64,000 nt of DNA from Leptotrichia sp. oral taxon 221 (lineage in GTDB: Bacteria > Fusobacteriota > Fusobacteriia > Fusobacteriales > Leptotrichiaceae): contig NZ_CP072378.1 in the NCBI RefSeq assembly GCF_018128245.1, positions 248,001 to 312,000 on the forward strand. The letters are read 5' to 3'. The notes under the pieces were generated by a model. The model worked only from the letters and a program-made list of their open reading frames with translations, had not been told where the DNA came from and ran no database searches. A program made the position numbers and the translations under genes. This document shows positions 15,481 through 24,627 of this stretch, in pieces (position 1 is the first letter of the stretch; each line of letters starts with the position of its first letter).

Positions 15481-16821
15481 ATGATATCATTAATCTTGGC
15501 TGCAGGAAAAGGTACAAGAATGAAATCTGAAAAACCTAAGGTTTTGCATGAAGTAAATGGAATGCCTATGTTGAAAAGAGTAGTAAAAGTTTTGGAAAAT
15601 TCTGGAATTGAAAAAAATCTTTTCATTTTGGGGCACAAAAAAGAAGTTGTTCTTGAAGCAATGGGCGATGTAATGTATGTTGAGCAAAAGGAACAATTAG
15701 GGACTGGACATGCAGTTTTAATTGCAAAAGAAAAATTAGGAAATTTAAAAGAAGATGTTTTAATTACTTGTGGAGATACACCTTTATTAAAATCTGAAAC
15801 TTTTAATAAAATGAAAAAAATCTTTGAAGAAAAAAATTTAGATTGCATAGTTCTTTCATGTAAAGTAAAAAATCCTTTTGGATATGGGCGAATTATTAAA
15901 GAAAATGGAAATATAGTTGATATTGTTGAGGAAAAAGAAGCGACTGATGAACAAAGAAAAATTGATGAAATTAATACAGGTGTGTATATTTTTAAAAATG
16001 AAAAATTGTTAGAAGCAGTTGAAAAAATTAATAATAACAACTCAAAAGGTGAATATTACTTGACAGATGTAATCAAAATTTTATCTGGCGAAGGACAAAA
16101 AGTTGAAAGTTTTCAAATTGAAGATGAAGACGAGGTTTTAGGAGTAAATTCAAAAGTCCAATTAGCTCAAGCTAATCGAATTTTAAGAGAAAGAAAAAAT
16201 GTAGAATTAATGGATAATGGAGTAATTTTGTTAGATCCAGCAACTACTTATATCGAAGAAAATGTTGAGATTGGAGAAGACACAGTAATTTATCCAAATG
16301 TAACAATTCAAGGAAATACAAAAATTGGAAAAAATTGTGAAATTTTAGGAAATACGAGAATTGAAAATTCGGTAATTGGAGATAATGTGAGAATTGAGGC
16401 TTCTGTTGTGGAACAATCGACTTTAGAAGACGGTGTTACAGTAGGACCATTTGCACATTTAAGACCAAAAGCTAACTTAAAATTGAATGCTCACGTAGGA
16501 AACTTTGTAGAAATTAAAAATGCTACTTTGGAAGAAGGCGTAAAAGCAGGACATTTGACATATATTGGAGATGCACAAGTTGGAGAGAGAACAAATATAG
16601 GAGCAGGGACAATAACTTGTAACTATGATGGAAAAAATAAACATAAAACAAAAATAGGAAAAGATTCATTTATTGGAAGTAATTCAATAATAGTTGCACC
16701 GGTGGAAATAGGTGAAAAATCATTTACTGCAGCTGGATCAGTAATTACCGAAAATATACCAGATGAAACTTTAGCATTTGGTAGAGCTAAACAGATAAAC
16801 AAAGAAGGGTGGAACAAATAA
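15481..16821 (+). CDS. glmU: Bifunctional GlmU (glucosamine-1-P acetyltransferase / GlcNAc-1-P uridyltransferase)
   Basis: A 446-residue enzyme making UDP-GlcNAc for peptidoglycan and LPS. The N-terminal nucleotidyltransferase has [13 protein letters not shown] (4-16), KPKVLHEV and TCGDTPLL. The C-terminal left-handed beta-helix (about 245-446) consists of hexapeptide repeats ([17 protein letters not shown] and similar), with [10 protein letters not shown] and [15 protein letters not shown] acetyltransferase motifs. ATG 15481 follows gaggagg; a TTG 18 bases upstream in frame is rejected. prs follows after 1 base, the classical glmU-prs pair. Confidence 0.97.
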   Translation: MISLILAAGKGTRMKSEKPKVLHEVNGMPMLKRVVKVLENSGIEKNLFILGHKKEVVLEAMGDVMYVEQKEQLGTGHAVLIAKEKLGNLKEDVLITCGDTPLLKSETFNKMKKIFEEKNLDCIVLSCKVKNPFGYGRIIKENGNIVDIVEEKEATDEQRKIDEINTGVYIFKNEKLLEAVEKINNNNSKGEYYLTDVIKILSGEGQKVESFQIEDEDEVLGVNSKVQLAQANRILRERKNVELMDNGVILLDPATTYIEENVEIGEDTVIYPNVTIQGNTKIGKNCEILGNTRIENSVIGDNVRIEASVVEQSTLEDGVTVGPFAHLRPKANLKLNAHVGNFVEIKNATLEEGVKAGHLTYIGDAQVGERTNIGAGTITCNYDGKNKHKTKIGKDSFIGSNSIIVAPVEIGEKSFTAAGSVITENIPDETLAFGRAKQINKEGWNK

Positions 16822-16822
16822 A

Positions 16823-17803
16823 ATGATAGCTTTGAGTAAAGAAGATAAAGAAAAAATAAGAATTTTTGCGGGGTCATCGAGTAAAGAATTAGCAAAAAAA
16901 ATAGCAGAGTACCTTGAAATAGATTTATCTTCAAATCAGATAGTAAAATTTGCAGATGGAGAAACTTTTGTAAAATCGAATGAAAGTGTTAGAGGTTGTA
17001 AAGTATTTATTATTCAATCAACTTCAAAACCAGTAAATGAAAGTTTAATGGAATTATTGATATTTATTGATGCGTTGAGAAGAGCTTCAGCAAGAGAAAT
17101 AACAGCAGTAATTCCTTATTATGGATATGCAAGACAAGATAGAAAAGCAAGTCCAAGAGAGCCAATTACATCAAAATTAGTTGCAAATTTATTGACAGTA
17201 GCAGGAGCGACAAGAGTAATTACAATGGATTTACACGCAAGACAAATTCAAGGATTCTTCGATATTCCAGTAGATCATATGGAAGCATTGCCAATTTTAG
17301 CAAAACATTTCATAAAATATGGATTCAGTCCAGAAGATACAGTTGTAGTATCGCCTGATGTTGGAGGAGTAAAAAGAGCTAGAGGATTGGCAAACTGGTT
17401 GCATACGCCACTTGCAATAATTGATAAAAGAAGGGCAAAAGCGAATGTGTCAGAAGTTATGAACATAATTGGAGATGTAAAAGGTAAGAAAGCAATTTTG
17501 ATAGATGATATGATCGACACAGCTGGAACAATTTGTAATGCAGTTCAAGCATTGATAGATAAAGGTGCAACAGAAGTTTATGGATGTGCGACTCACGCAG
17601 TATTTTCGGGACCAGCTATTGAAAGATTAAAAAATTCAGCATTTACAGAAGTTGTAATAACAGATACAATTGAATTGTCAGAAGATCAACAATTTGATAA
17701 ATTGAGAGTCTTGACAACAAGTAAAATGTTTGCTGAAACAATTAAGAGAATAACAACAAGTGAAGCAATAAGTGATTTATTTGAAATTCCAGTAGAAGAT
17801 TAA
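16823..17803 (+). CDS. prs: Ribose-phosphate pyrophosphokinase
   Basis: A 326-residue cytoplasmic enzyme that makes PRPP from ribose-5-P and ATP for nucleotide, histidine and NAD synthesis. Seen: IRIFAGSSSKELA, the flexible-loop region YARQDRKASPREPI, metal-binding DLHARQIQGFF, VSPDVGGVKRAR and the PRPP motif ILIDDMIDTAGTI. The length is typical. The ATG starts one base after the glmU stop, so translation is probably coupled. Confidence 0.97.
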   Translation: MIALSKEDKEKIRIFAGSSSKELAKKIAEYLEIDLSSNQIVKFADGETFVKSNESVRGCKVFIIQSTSKPVNESLMELLIFIDALRRASAREITAVIPYYGYARQDRKASPREPITSKLVANLLTVAGATRVITMDLHARQIQGFFDIPVDHMEALPILAKHFIKYGFSPEDTVVVSPDVGGVKRARGLANWLHTPLAIIDKRRAKANVSEVMNIIGDVKGKKAILIDDMIDTAGTICNAVQALIDKGATEVYGCATHAVFSGPAIERLKNSAFTEVVITDTIELSEDQQFDKLRVLTTSKMFAETIKRITTSEAISDLFEIPVED

Positions 17804-17835
17804 TAGTAAAAAATTAACAAAAGAGGATAATCAAA

Positions 17836-18438
17836 TTGGAAAAAATTGAAAATAAAGCAATAGAAATATTAAAAAAAGGGGGAGTTGTCATATTTCCAAC
17901 CGATACAGTGTATGGAATAGGGGCTCTCCCTAAAAAAAAATCAGTAGAAAAAATCTATAAAATTAAGCATCGTGATTTTTCAAAAAAAATTATAGCGTTG
18001 GTGAGTGATGTAGAAAAAATTCAAGAAATGATTGACGAGACACCTCAAAATTTGAAGAAAATTCAAAAGATTATTGATAAATTTTGGCCTGGAGAACTAA
18101 CAATTATTTTTAATGCAAATAAAAATTTTACGAAAAAATTTGATAAAAATTTGGACACAATAGGGATTAGAATTCCTAAAAATAAAATTGCTTTAGAATT
18201 AATAAGAAATGCAGGTGGAATAATTTTAACAACAAGTGCAAATTTATCAGGAGAACCAGCGACTACTGATTTAAAAAAAATTAATGTAGAAGTTTTAGAA
18301 AATGTTGATTTTGTGATTAAAGAAAAAGGAATGAAATTGACGGGAATGCCTTCAACAATTATAAAATTTGATGATGGTAAAATTGAATTGTTGAGAAAAG
18401 GAAATATTTCGTTAAAAGAGATACGAAAAGAAATATAA
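17836..18438 (+). CDS. tsaC: L-threonylcarbamoyladenylate synthase (Sua5/YrdC/TsaC family)
   Basis: A 200-residue enzyme that makes the threonylcarbamoyl-AMP used for the t6A37 modification of ANN-decoding tRNAs. YrdC motifs: GGVVIFPTDTVYGIGALP (about 15-32), YKIKHRDFSKKI, FWPGELT, IGIRIPKN and LTTSANLSGEPATTD. There is no Sua5 C-terminal domain, so it is the short form. The start is TTG at 17836, after an aaagagg site. It follows prs and may share its transcript. Confidence 0.92.
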   Translation: MEKIENKAIEILKKGGVVIFPTDTVYGIGALPKKKSVEKIYKIKHRDFSKKIIALVSDVEKIQEMIDETPQNLKKIQKIIDKFWPGELTIIFNANKNFTKKFDKNLDTIGIRIPKNKIALELIRNAGGIILTTSANLSGEPATTDLKKINVEVLENVDFVIKEKGMKLTGMPSTIIKFDDGKIELLRKGNISLKEIRKEI

Positions 18439-18472
18439 AAATAATTTTTTAAAAGGAAAGGTGATAAGGTTA

Positions 18473-18946
18473 ATGGCAAAAATGGTGAATCCAAATTCGG
18501 TTAACGATATGGAAATAATTAATGCAAAAGCACAAGCAAAAATGTCTCAGTTAGTTCAAAAAATTGGAAAAGGTAAAAGAAGAGTGACTGTAACATTTAA
18601 TAAAACTACGAGAAGTTATGTAGCAAAATTAATTGAAGAAATGAAAAAACAAATGATAGCATACGAAAAACAATTACCAAATTTGTTTAACTTTTTTAAT
18701 TATTTAGAAAAAGAAACAAAAGTGACTAAAGCAAACAAAAAAGAAAAAACAAAAGATGTTTTGCTTTCGTATGAAGAAGTTGATTTCTTGAAATTACAGT
18801 TGAAAGAAACTATAAAAGGGATAGAAATGCAATCAAAAAATTTAAAATGGTATAATTTTTTGAAAAAAAGTATGTACAAAATGTTGAAAAAACAAACTGA
18901 AGAAACTTTAGAAAATGTTAACAGTGGGAATGTTAAAAAGAAATAA
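18473..18946 (+). CDS. Conserved-looking hypothetical protein, basic and helical
   Basis: A 157-residue, strongly basic, Lys-rich protein with no signal or membrane helix. It is mostly predicted helix (KLIEEMKKQMIAYEKQ, LKLQLKETIKGIEMQ and a C-terminal FLKKSMYKMLKKQTEE). I do not recognise a family. ATG 18473 gives the usual spacing from aaggaaaggtg; a GTG at 18461 in frame is less likely. It sits between tsaC and the GspE-type ATPase without showing a link to either. Confidence 0.7.
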   Translation: MAKMVNPNSVNDMEIINAKAQAKMSQLVQKIGKGKRRVTVTFNKTTRSYVAKLIEEMKKQMIAYEKQLPNLFNFFNYLEKETKVTKANKKEKTKDVLLSYEEVDFLKLQLKETIKGIEMQSKNLKWYNFLKKSMYKMLKKQTEETLENVNSGNVKKK

Positions 18947-19044
18947 TTTAGTAAAAAAATTGAGGGAAAAAGGGAAATAAATAGTAATTTTAAATTACAA
19001 AAAATTGAAAAAATAAAAAATTAAAATAAAAGGGTGAGGGAAAA

Positions 19045-20181
19045 TTGAATAATAAGTTATTGTCGAGTAGTGTAATTTCGTATGTGAATGAAATTATTAA
19101 AAAAGGAATTTTGAAAAAAGCAAGTGATATTCATATCAAATTTGATGATTTGGATGGAATGGAAATAAAATATAGAATTGATGGAATTTTGCAGGAAGTT
19201 GAAGAATTATTTGATGTAATTGATAAAAAGATTTTGGAAAGAAATGTTGTAGAGATAATATCGCGTATAAAAATTTTGTCTGAAATGAATGTAGCAGAGA
19301 AAAGAAAGCCACAAGACGGTAGTTTTTCTTTTTTATTGGATGAAAAAAGGTATGATGTTCGAGTAGCATATATGCCTACAATAAATGGAGAGAGCATAGT
19401 TTTAAGAATATTGAAAAGTTTTTTGGAAAATACGGAGTTAAAAACATTGGGGTTTTCAAATAAAAGTGAAGAAATTTTGGAAAAAATGCTAGAGAGAAAA
19501 TATGGTATGATTTTAGTTAGTGGACCAACTGGTTCAGGAAAATCAACTACTTTGTTATCGATGATTGAAAAATTGAACGATGGAAAGCGAAAAATAATAA
19601 CGGTGGAAGATCCTGTTGAAAATAAAATAAAAGGAATTGTGCAAGTGCAGGTGAATAATGAGATCGGGGTAACTTTTTCAGAAGTTTTAAAAAGTTGTCT
19701 AAGAAATGATCCAGATATAATTGTTGTGTCTGAAATTAGAGATGAAATTACAGCAGAAATTGCCGTAAGAGCAGCACTTACAGGACATTTGGTAATATCG
19801 ACGATTCACACAAATAATGCAATTGCAACGATAACGAGGCTTGTAGATATGGGAATTCCAAAATATTTGATTTTAGACTCGATGATAGGCGTAGTAGCTC
19901 AAAGATTAATTGGGAAAAAATGCGATAATTACAGCAATCATTTAGACGAACATAGCTGTAATAGGTGTAATAACGGCTACGACGGACGAATTGTCATAAA
20001 TGAAATACTTTATCTTAACGAAGAAGTGAAAAATATTCTGAAAAAAAATGAGTTAGGAGAAAAAGTAAAAAAAGAAATAAAAGAATTAGAAACAGCAAAA
20101 TACATTGATTTTTCAATGGATGTAAATGAAAAAATAGAAAAAAATCTAATTTTTGAAAAGGATGCATTTGAATTTAGTTAA
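19045..20181 (+). CDS. GspE/PilB-type secretion or pilus assembly ATPase
   Basis: A 378-residue ATPase of the type II secretion / type IV pilus class. An N-domain segment (ASDIHIKFDD, YRIDGILQEV) precedes Walker A GPTGSGKSTTLL (about 151-162), an Asp box region (VEDPVENKI), Walker B DPDIIVVSEIRDE and a His box (GHLVISTIHTNNA). It is shorter than PilB/GspE (about 560) because the N1 domain is missing. The zinc site near the end has only three obvious Cys (C-x14-C-x2-C). It powers pseudopilus or DNA-uptake assembly in relatives. No pilin, platform or secretin gene lies nearby. TTG start. Confidence 0.85.
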   Translation: MNNKLLSSSVISYVNEIIKKGILKKASDIHIKFDDLDGMEIKYRIDGILQEVEELFDVIDKKILERNVVEIISRIKILSEMNVAEKRKPQDGSFSFLLDEKRYDVRVAYMPTINGESIVLRILKSFLENTELKTLGFSNKSEEILEKMLERKYGMILVSGPTGSGKSTTLLSMIEKLNDGKRKIITVEDPVENKIKGIVQVQVNNEIGVTFSEVLKSCLRNDPDIIVVSEIRDEITAEIAVRAALTGHLVISTIHTNNAIATITRLVDMGIPKYLILDSMIGVVAQRLIGKKCDNYSNHLDEHSCNRCNNGYDGRIVINEILYLNEEVKNILKKNELGEKVKKEIKELETAKYIDFSMDVNEKIEKNLIFEKDAFEFS

Positions 20182-20213
20182 AAAATTAGTAAAAATGCAG
20201 AAAGTGGAAGCAC

Positions 20214-20876
20214 ATGAAAAAAAAGATAATAGTGTACGATTTTGATAAAACAATATACGGTGGAGAAAGTGGGACAAATTTTTTTCAATACTATATGAAA
20301 AAATATCCTTTGGAAGCGTTCCTATTTTCTCTTTCGTATATAAAAGAAGTAATTTTTTATTTAGTAAAAATAATAGATTTAAAAAAATTGAAGGAAAGAT
20401 TTTTTGTTTTTTTGGAAAAACATAGCGAAGAAGAAAGAAAAAATTTAATAAAAGGATTTTGGGAAGAATACGGGAAAATGAATTACGATTGGACAAAAGC
20501 TGAATTGGCTAAAAATAAGCAAGAGTCCGATATGGTAATAGTCAGTTCTGCAACACCAAAATTCATAATAGATGATTTTTTGTTATCTTTAGGCTATGAT
20601 TTAGTTTTTGGAACAGAATTTGAAGGTGACGGTCAAAAAAAATTTATCTCAAAAATTAAAGGGGAAAACAATAAAGGTCAAGAGAAAGTCGAAAAATTGA
20701 ATAAATGGGCGAAAGAAAATAATATCGAATACGAAATAATAAAATTTTATTCAGATAGTTTAGCCGATAAACCTTTATTCGATTTGGCAAAAGAAAAATA
20801 TTGGATAAAAAGAGGTAAAAAAGTAAAAGGAATGCCTTCTAGAAAAACAATATTAGATAAATTATTTTGGAAATAA
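20214..20876 (+). CDS. HAD-superfamily hydrolase, subfamily IB (SerB-like phosphatase)
   Basis: A 220-residue cytoplasmic phosphatase. Motif I is VYDFDKTIY (nucleophile Asp9, acid Asp11), motif II SSATPKF, with a Lys-containing segment EKVEKLNKW for motif III and FYSDSLADKPLFDLA for motif IV. The helical cap lies between motifs I and II, as in HAD-IB enzymes. The substrate is unknown (phosphoserine-like or phospholipid head groups are options). The ATG lies 32 bases after the ATPase gene. Confidence 0.85.
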   Translation: MKKKIIVYDFDKTIYGGESGTNFFQYYMKKYPLEAFLFSLSYIKEVIFYLVKIIDLKKLKERFFVFLEKHSEEERKNLIKGFWEEYGKMNYDWTKAELAKNKQESDMVIVSSATPKFIIDDFLLSLGYDLVFGTEFEGDGQKKFISKIKGENNKGQEKVEKLNKWAKENNIEYEIIKFYSDSLADKPLFDLAKEKYWIKRGKKVKGMPSRKTILDKLFWK

Positions 20877-20887
20877 TAAGAAAATGA

Positions 20888-20916
20888 TTGACAAAGAGAA
20901 GGGGATATGATATCAT
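20888..20916 (+). promoter_or_regulatory. Promoter of tRNA-Thr
   Basis: TTGACA, a 17-base spacer and TATCAT, ten bases before the tRNA. Confidence 0.75.
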
Positions 20917-20925
20917 AATGATGTT

Positions 20926-21001
<76 letters not shown>

Positions 21002-21049
21002 TAATTACATAAAACAAAGAACATAAAATAAAATTTTAATGAATGAATC

Positions 21050-21078
21050 AGCTATCTTTTTGGAGAGCTTTTTTTTTA
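21050..21078 (+). terminator. Terminator after tRNA-Thr
   Basis: agctatc pairs with gagagct with one mismatch, followed by a run of nine T. Confidence 0.75.
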
Positions 21079-21105
21079 GCGTTTGAAAATTTCAATTTGA
21101 AAAGG

Positions 21106-21134
21106 TTGATTTTTTTTAAGTGATATGTTATAAT
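21106..21134 (+). promoter_or_regulatory. tuf promoter
   Basis: TTGATT, a 17-base spacer and extended -10 TGtTATAAT, about 50 bases before tuf. Confidence 0.75.
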
Positions 21135-21182
21135 TCATTCAAAAATAAGTATATTAAAAAATAAAAATGGAGGAAATAAGAA

Positions 21183-22367
21183 ATGGCAAAAGCTAAATTC
21201 GAGAGAAGTAAACCACACGTAAACATAGGAACAATTGGTCACGTTGACCACGGTAAAACAACAACAACAGCAGCAATTTCAAAAGTATTAGCTGAAAAAG
21301 GGTTGGCTGAAAAAGTTGATTTTGAAAACATTGACCAAGCTCCTGAAGAAAGAGAAAGAGGAATTACAATTAACACAGCTCACATTGAGTATGAAACAGA
21401 AAAAAGACACTACGCTCACGTAGACTGTCCAGGACATGCTGACTATGTAAAAAATATGATTACAGGAGCAGCTCAAATGGATGGAGCTATCTTAGTAGTA
21501 TCAGCAGCAGATGGTCCAATGCCTCAAACAAGAGAACATATCTTGTTGGCAAGACAAGTAGGTGTACCTTACATCGTAGTATACTTGAATAAAGTAGATA
21601 TGGTAGACGACGAAGAATTATTAGAATTAGTAGAAATGGAAGTAAGAGAATTATTAAACGAATACGGATTCCCAGGAGATGACGTACCAGTAATCAAAGG
21701 ATCTTCATTAGGAGCATTAAATGGAGAACAAAAATGGATAGATGCAATTGTAGAATTGATGGATGCAGTGGATGAATATATTCCAACACCAGAAAGACCA
21801 ATTGACCAACCATTCCTTATGCCAATTGAAGATGTATTCACAATTACAGGAAGAGGAACAGTTGTAACAGGAAGAGTAGAAAGAGGAGTAGTAAAAGTTG
21901 GAGAAGAAGTAGAAATCGTAGGAATTAAACCAACTTCAAAAACAACAGTAACAGGAGTAGAAATGTTCAGAAAATTATTAGATTCAGGACAAGCTGGAGA
22001 TAATATAGGAGCATTATTAAGAGGAACTAAGAAAGAAGAAGTGGAAAGAGGACAAGTACTTGCTAAACCAGGAACAATTACTCCACATACAGGATTTAAA
22101 TCAGAAGTATATGTATTGACAAAAGATGAAGGAGGAAGACATACTCCATTCTTTACAGGATACAAACCACAATTCTATTTCAGAACAACTGATATTACAG
22201 GAGAAGTAAACTTACCAGAAGGAGTAGAAATGGTAATGCCTGGAGATAACATTGAAATGACAGTAGAATTAATTCACCCAATTGCAATGGAAGAAGGATT
22301 AAGATTTGCGATTAGAGAAGGTGGAAGAACAGTAGCTTCAGGAGTAGTTGCAACTATTACTAAATAG
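21183..22367 (+). CDS. tuf: Elongation factor Tu
   Basis: A 394-residue GTPase that delivers aminoacyl-tRNA to the ribosome. G motifs: [12 protein letters not shown] (G1), RGITIN (G2), DCPGHADYV (G3), NKVD (G4) and GSSLGAL (G5), then beta-barrel domains 2 and 3 to VVATITK. It is unusually rich in preferred A-ending codons, as expected for the most expressed protein. It stands alone, not in a str operon, with its own promoter and terminator. Confidence 0.98.
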   Translation: MAKAKFERSKPHVNIGTIGHVDHGKTTTTAAISKVLAEKGLAEKVDFENIDQAPEERERGITINTAHIEYETEKRHYAHVDCPGHADYVKNMITGAAQMDGAILVVSAADGPMPQTREHILLARQVGVPYIVVYLNKVDMVDDEELLELVEMEVRELLNEYGFPGDDVPVIKGSSLGALNGEQKWIDAIVELMDAVDEYIPTPERPIDQPFLMPIEDVFTITGRGTVVTGRVERGVVKVGEEVEIVGIKPTSKTTVTGVEMFRKLLDSGQAGDNIGALLRGTKKEEVERGQVLAKPGTITPHTGFKSEVYVLTKDEGGRHTPFFTGYKPQFYFRTTDITGEVNLPEGVEMVMPGDNIEMTVELIHPIAMEEGLRFAIREGGRTVASGVVATITK

Positions 22368-22414
22368 TAGTTACTCTAGAAGTAAAAGACATTTAAAATT
22401 AGTTAAAAAATAAG

Positions 22415-22454
22415 AAGTTTATTGCCTTTTAAAAAGATTAAAGGTAATAAACTT
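22415..22454 (+). terminator. tuf terminator
   Basis: A 15-bp stem aagtttattgccttt / aaaggtaataaactt with one G-U pair and a 10-base loop. The T-tract after it is weak. Confidence 0.65.
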
Positions 22455-22481
22455 TACAAAAGACAATAATTGTGCTATAAT
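22454..22481 (+). promoter_or_regulatory. Promoter of the porin-like gene
   Basis: TTACAA (directly after the tuf hairpin), a 16-base spacer and an extended -10 TGcTATAAT. Confidence 0.7.
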
Positions 22482-22533
22482 ATACGCAAGTTGTTTGAAA
22501 ATATAATTTAAGATATTATTTAGGAGGAAGATT

Positions 22534-23583
22534 ATGAAAAAATTATTAGGAATTTTAGCATTAGCTTTATCAGTTTCTGGAATTGCTTCTGCTGATCAAG
22601 ACGTTGTAAAAAATGTTTATTTAAATCAAGATTTCAGACAAAGCTATACAGATAAATCTGGAACTGATGCAAATGAATTAGGAAATGAAGGGTTCAAAAA
22701 AGCTAACAAAGAAAGATACAGAGTAAAAACTGAAGCTGGAACAACTTTAGGATTAAACGATGAATGGGGATTAGATGCAAATCTATACTACAAACATGAG
22801 GAAGATAGATTCTATGCTGGAGGAGATAGAACTTCAACTAAAAAAAGTTCTGATTTAGTAGATGCAAACTTATCTAAAAACATTCAATGGGGATCATTAG
22901 ACACTAACACTAAATTAGGAGTTAGACACTGGACTAAAAAAGCTGGTGTAGGTCACAAAGAAACTACTGGAGAATCTAACGAAATTTATTTCGGACCAAC
23001 TTTTGGAATGAATGTATTTGGACAAAACATTAAAACTACTTTAGAAGCAGTTTACTTTACACAAAATGGTACTGGTGACCAAGATGGTAGATATTATAGA
23101 GCAGCTAACCATAACAATGCTAACCACGGTTGGGGAGCTAACTTAATCTTAGGAACTGATGGTAAATTATTAGAAGGTGGATTCGGTTCAATTGGTTACT
23201 ATACAACATTGGAACACTATTTAAGAGATGCTAATGGAGAAAACAATAAATCAAATGTTAAATTAGACTACACAGTAGGATTAACTTATGATACTCCTTC
23301 ATGGCATGGATTATATGCATTTGTTAACCCTGAAAATGAATGGTCTAAACATACAGCTAAATATGGATATGAAAATGAATTTTCTGTATGGACAGGAGTT
23401 GGATATAAAGCTGATTTCGAAACTTCAGTTGGAACAATTTCAATTAATCCAAGCTTAAGATATAGACCAGTTCACAAAGATACTGAAAGTAAAAGAGATG
23501 CACTTACTAATAAAACATCTAAAACAACAACAGAAGCTAATGAATTAAGAGCAGGAGTTAAAGTAGGATTAACTGTTAAATAA
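22534..23583 (+). CDS. Major outer-membrane beta-barrel protein (porin-like)
   Basis: A 349-residue secreted protein with a signal peptide (MKKLLGILALALSVSGIASA, cut before DQD). The mature part is an alternation of short amphipathic strands and polar turns (for example YRVKTEAGTTLGLNDEWGL, LSKNIQWGSLDTNTKLGVRH), typical of a transmembrane barrel. The C-terminus KVGLTVK lacks the usual terminal aromatic residue. The strong isolated promoter and terminator suggest high expression, as for the main porins of Fusobacteriota. The exact family was not identified. Confidence 0.8.
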   Translation: MKKLLGILALALSVSGIASADQDVVKNVYLNQDFRQSYTDKSGTDANELGNEGFKKANKERYRVKTEAGTTLGLNDEWGLDANLYYKHEEDRFYAGGDRTSTKKSSDLVDANLSKNIQWGSLDTNTKLGVRHWTKKAGVGHKETTGESNEIYFGPTFGMNVFGQNIKTTLEAVYFTQNGTGDQDGRYYRAANHNNANHGWGANLILGTDGKLLEGGFGSIGYYTTLEHYLRDANGENNKSNVKLDYTVGLTYDTPSWHGLYAFVNPENEWSKHTAKYGYENEFSVWTGVGYKADFETSVGTISINPSLRYRPVHKDTESKRDALTNKTSKTTTEANELRAGVKVGLTVK

Positions 23584-23637
23584 TTAAATATTTAAACATT
23601 AATTTATTACGATAACCTTGAGATTATCATTAATAAA

Positions 23638-23664
23638 AGTCGAGATAAATTCTCGGCTTTTTAT
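23638..23664 (+). terminator. Terminator of the porin-like gene
   Basis: agtcgaga / tctcggct with a 5-base loop and a T-rich tail. Confidence 0.85.
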
Positions 23665-23720
23665 TTTGTTAAAAATGCTATTGTATTATTAATACTTTGA
23701 TAATAAAAATAAAAAAAAAT

Positions 23721-23749
23721 TTGACAAACTACAAAAAAGATTATAGAAT
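23721..23749 (+). promoter_or_regulatory. Promoter of the Fur-family gene
   Basis: A perfect TTGACA, 17 bases and TAGAAT, about 65 bases before the start codon. The spacing to the gene leaves room for an operator, but no clear 19-bp Fur/Per box is visible. Confidence 0.7.
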
Positions 23750-23814
23750 TGTAATAGATACAAAGTTAAAATATAATAAATAGAAATTAAAATTTTGTGT
23801 AGTAAGGAGGGCCA

Positions 23815-24237
23815 ATGTATATAGAAAATGTAGGAGAATATTTGAAAGAGAATGGAATTAAACCCTCTATTCAAAGAATTAAAATATTTCAATATTTATT
23901 AGACCATCATACTCATCCCACCGTTGATGATATTTTTAGAAATCTTTCTGGCGAAATACCAACTTTATCAAAGACAACAGTGTATAACACTTTGAATATA
24001 TTTGTTAAAAGCGATATCGTTCAAGAAATAATTATCGAAGAAAACGAAGTGAGATATGATGTAGTTACAGCTACCCATGGACATTTTAAATGTAAAACTT
24101 GTGGAAATATAATTGATTTTGATATTGATCTTTCAAAATTAGATTTGAAAAAATTGGGAAATGTTGAAATTGAAGAAACGTATTTTTACTTAAAAGGAAC
24201 ATGTTCAGAATGCTTGAAAAAGAAGTTGAAGCATTAA
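23815..24237 (+). CDS. Fur/PerR-family metal-dependent transcription regulator
   Basis: A 140-residue DNA-binding repressor. The N-terminal winged helix (about 1-80) contains HPTVDDIFRNLS and SKTTVYNTLNIF. The dimerisation domain has RYDVVTATHGHFKCKTCG (regulatory-metal ligands Asp/His/His and first CxxC) and the second structural zinc pair CSEC near the C-terminus. The YD-x6-HGH pattern resembles PerR (peroxide sensor) more than Fur, but Zur cannot be ruled out. ATG 23815 follows aaggaggg. Target genes are unknown. Confidence 0.9.
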   Translation: MYIENVGEYLKENGIKPSIQRIKIFQYLLDHHTHPTVDDIFRNLSGEIPTLSKTTVYNTLNIFVKSDIVQEIIIEENEVRYDVVTATHGHFKCKTCGNIIDFDIDLSKLDLKKLGNVEIEETYFYLKGTCSECLKKKLKH

Positions 24238-24303
24238 GAAATTAAAATGAATTTTTGGAGAGAAATTTATTTGTGAAATTAGTTTATTAGTTATATTACA
24301 TTC

Positions 24304-24332
24304 AAAGGTTGGAGTTAAATCCAGCCTTTTTT
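24304..24332 (+). terminator. Terminator of the Fur-family gene
   Basis: aaaggttgga / tccagccttt with a 6-base loop, then T6. Confidence 0.85.
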
Positions 24333-24369
24333 GATATTTTATTTTAGGATCCAAATGATGTTTTTTGAT

Positions 24370-24415
24370 AAAAGATAGCAAGAAGTCTCCGACTTCTACA
24401 TGTAGGAATAGTTCA
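24370..24415 (+). repeat. Solo IS605-type right-end-like sequence (relic), copy 2
   Basis: It begins aaaagatagcaa like copy 1 at 7587, has a partial hairpin around tccgacttctacatgtagga and ends atagttca. The same order (hairpin, G-rich strand, then agttca) marks the IStron right end at 14601-14629. No associated gene. Confidence 0.45.
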
Positions 24416-24468
24416 GATAGTCATATAATAAATATTTAAAATATCAATAAAAAATGGATTTCAAAAGT

Positions 24469-24497
24469 TTGACAATTAATGAAAAAAATGATAGAAT
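24469..24497 (+). promoter_or_regulatory. rpsB-tsf promoter
   Basis: TTGACA, 17 bases and TAGAAT. The start near 24504 gives a 124-nt leader that could carry S2 autoregulation, as known for rpsB leaders in other bacteria; the fold was not verified. Confidence 0.75.
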
Positions 24498-24627
24498 ATA
24501 TAACGATTATAAATCACACTTTGCATTTATTCAAAAATAGGGTGTTATCGAATATAATTATTAGAGGTAATCTGTTTTTGGAGATAAGTGGGAGATAAAC
24601 CAAAAAAAATTTAGGAGGAAATTAGTA

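Larger units (their letters stand above)
24238..24627 (+). other. 390-bp gene-free stretch: terminator, IS605-end relic, rpsB promoter and long leader
   Basis: No coding frame is supported. In order it holds the Fur-gene terminator (24304-24332), a solo right-end-like relic (24370-24415), the rpsB promoter (24469-24497) and a leader of about 124 nt. Confidence 0.75.

Noticed and set aside
15441-16040. 199-residue open frame antisense to glmU
   Set aside because: Composition is Phe/Ser/Lys-rich noise from the antisense of GlmU; it also runs over the glmU promoter side.
21569-22165. 198-residue open frame antisense to tuf
   Set aside because: It mirrors the biased codons of tuf (AT-rich third positions leave few antisense stops); no ribosome site and no recognisable protein.
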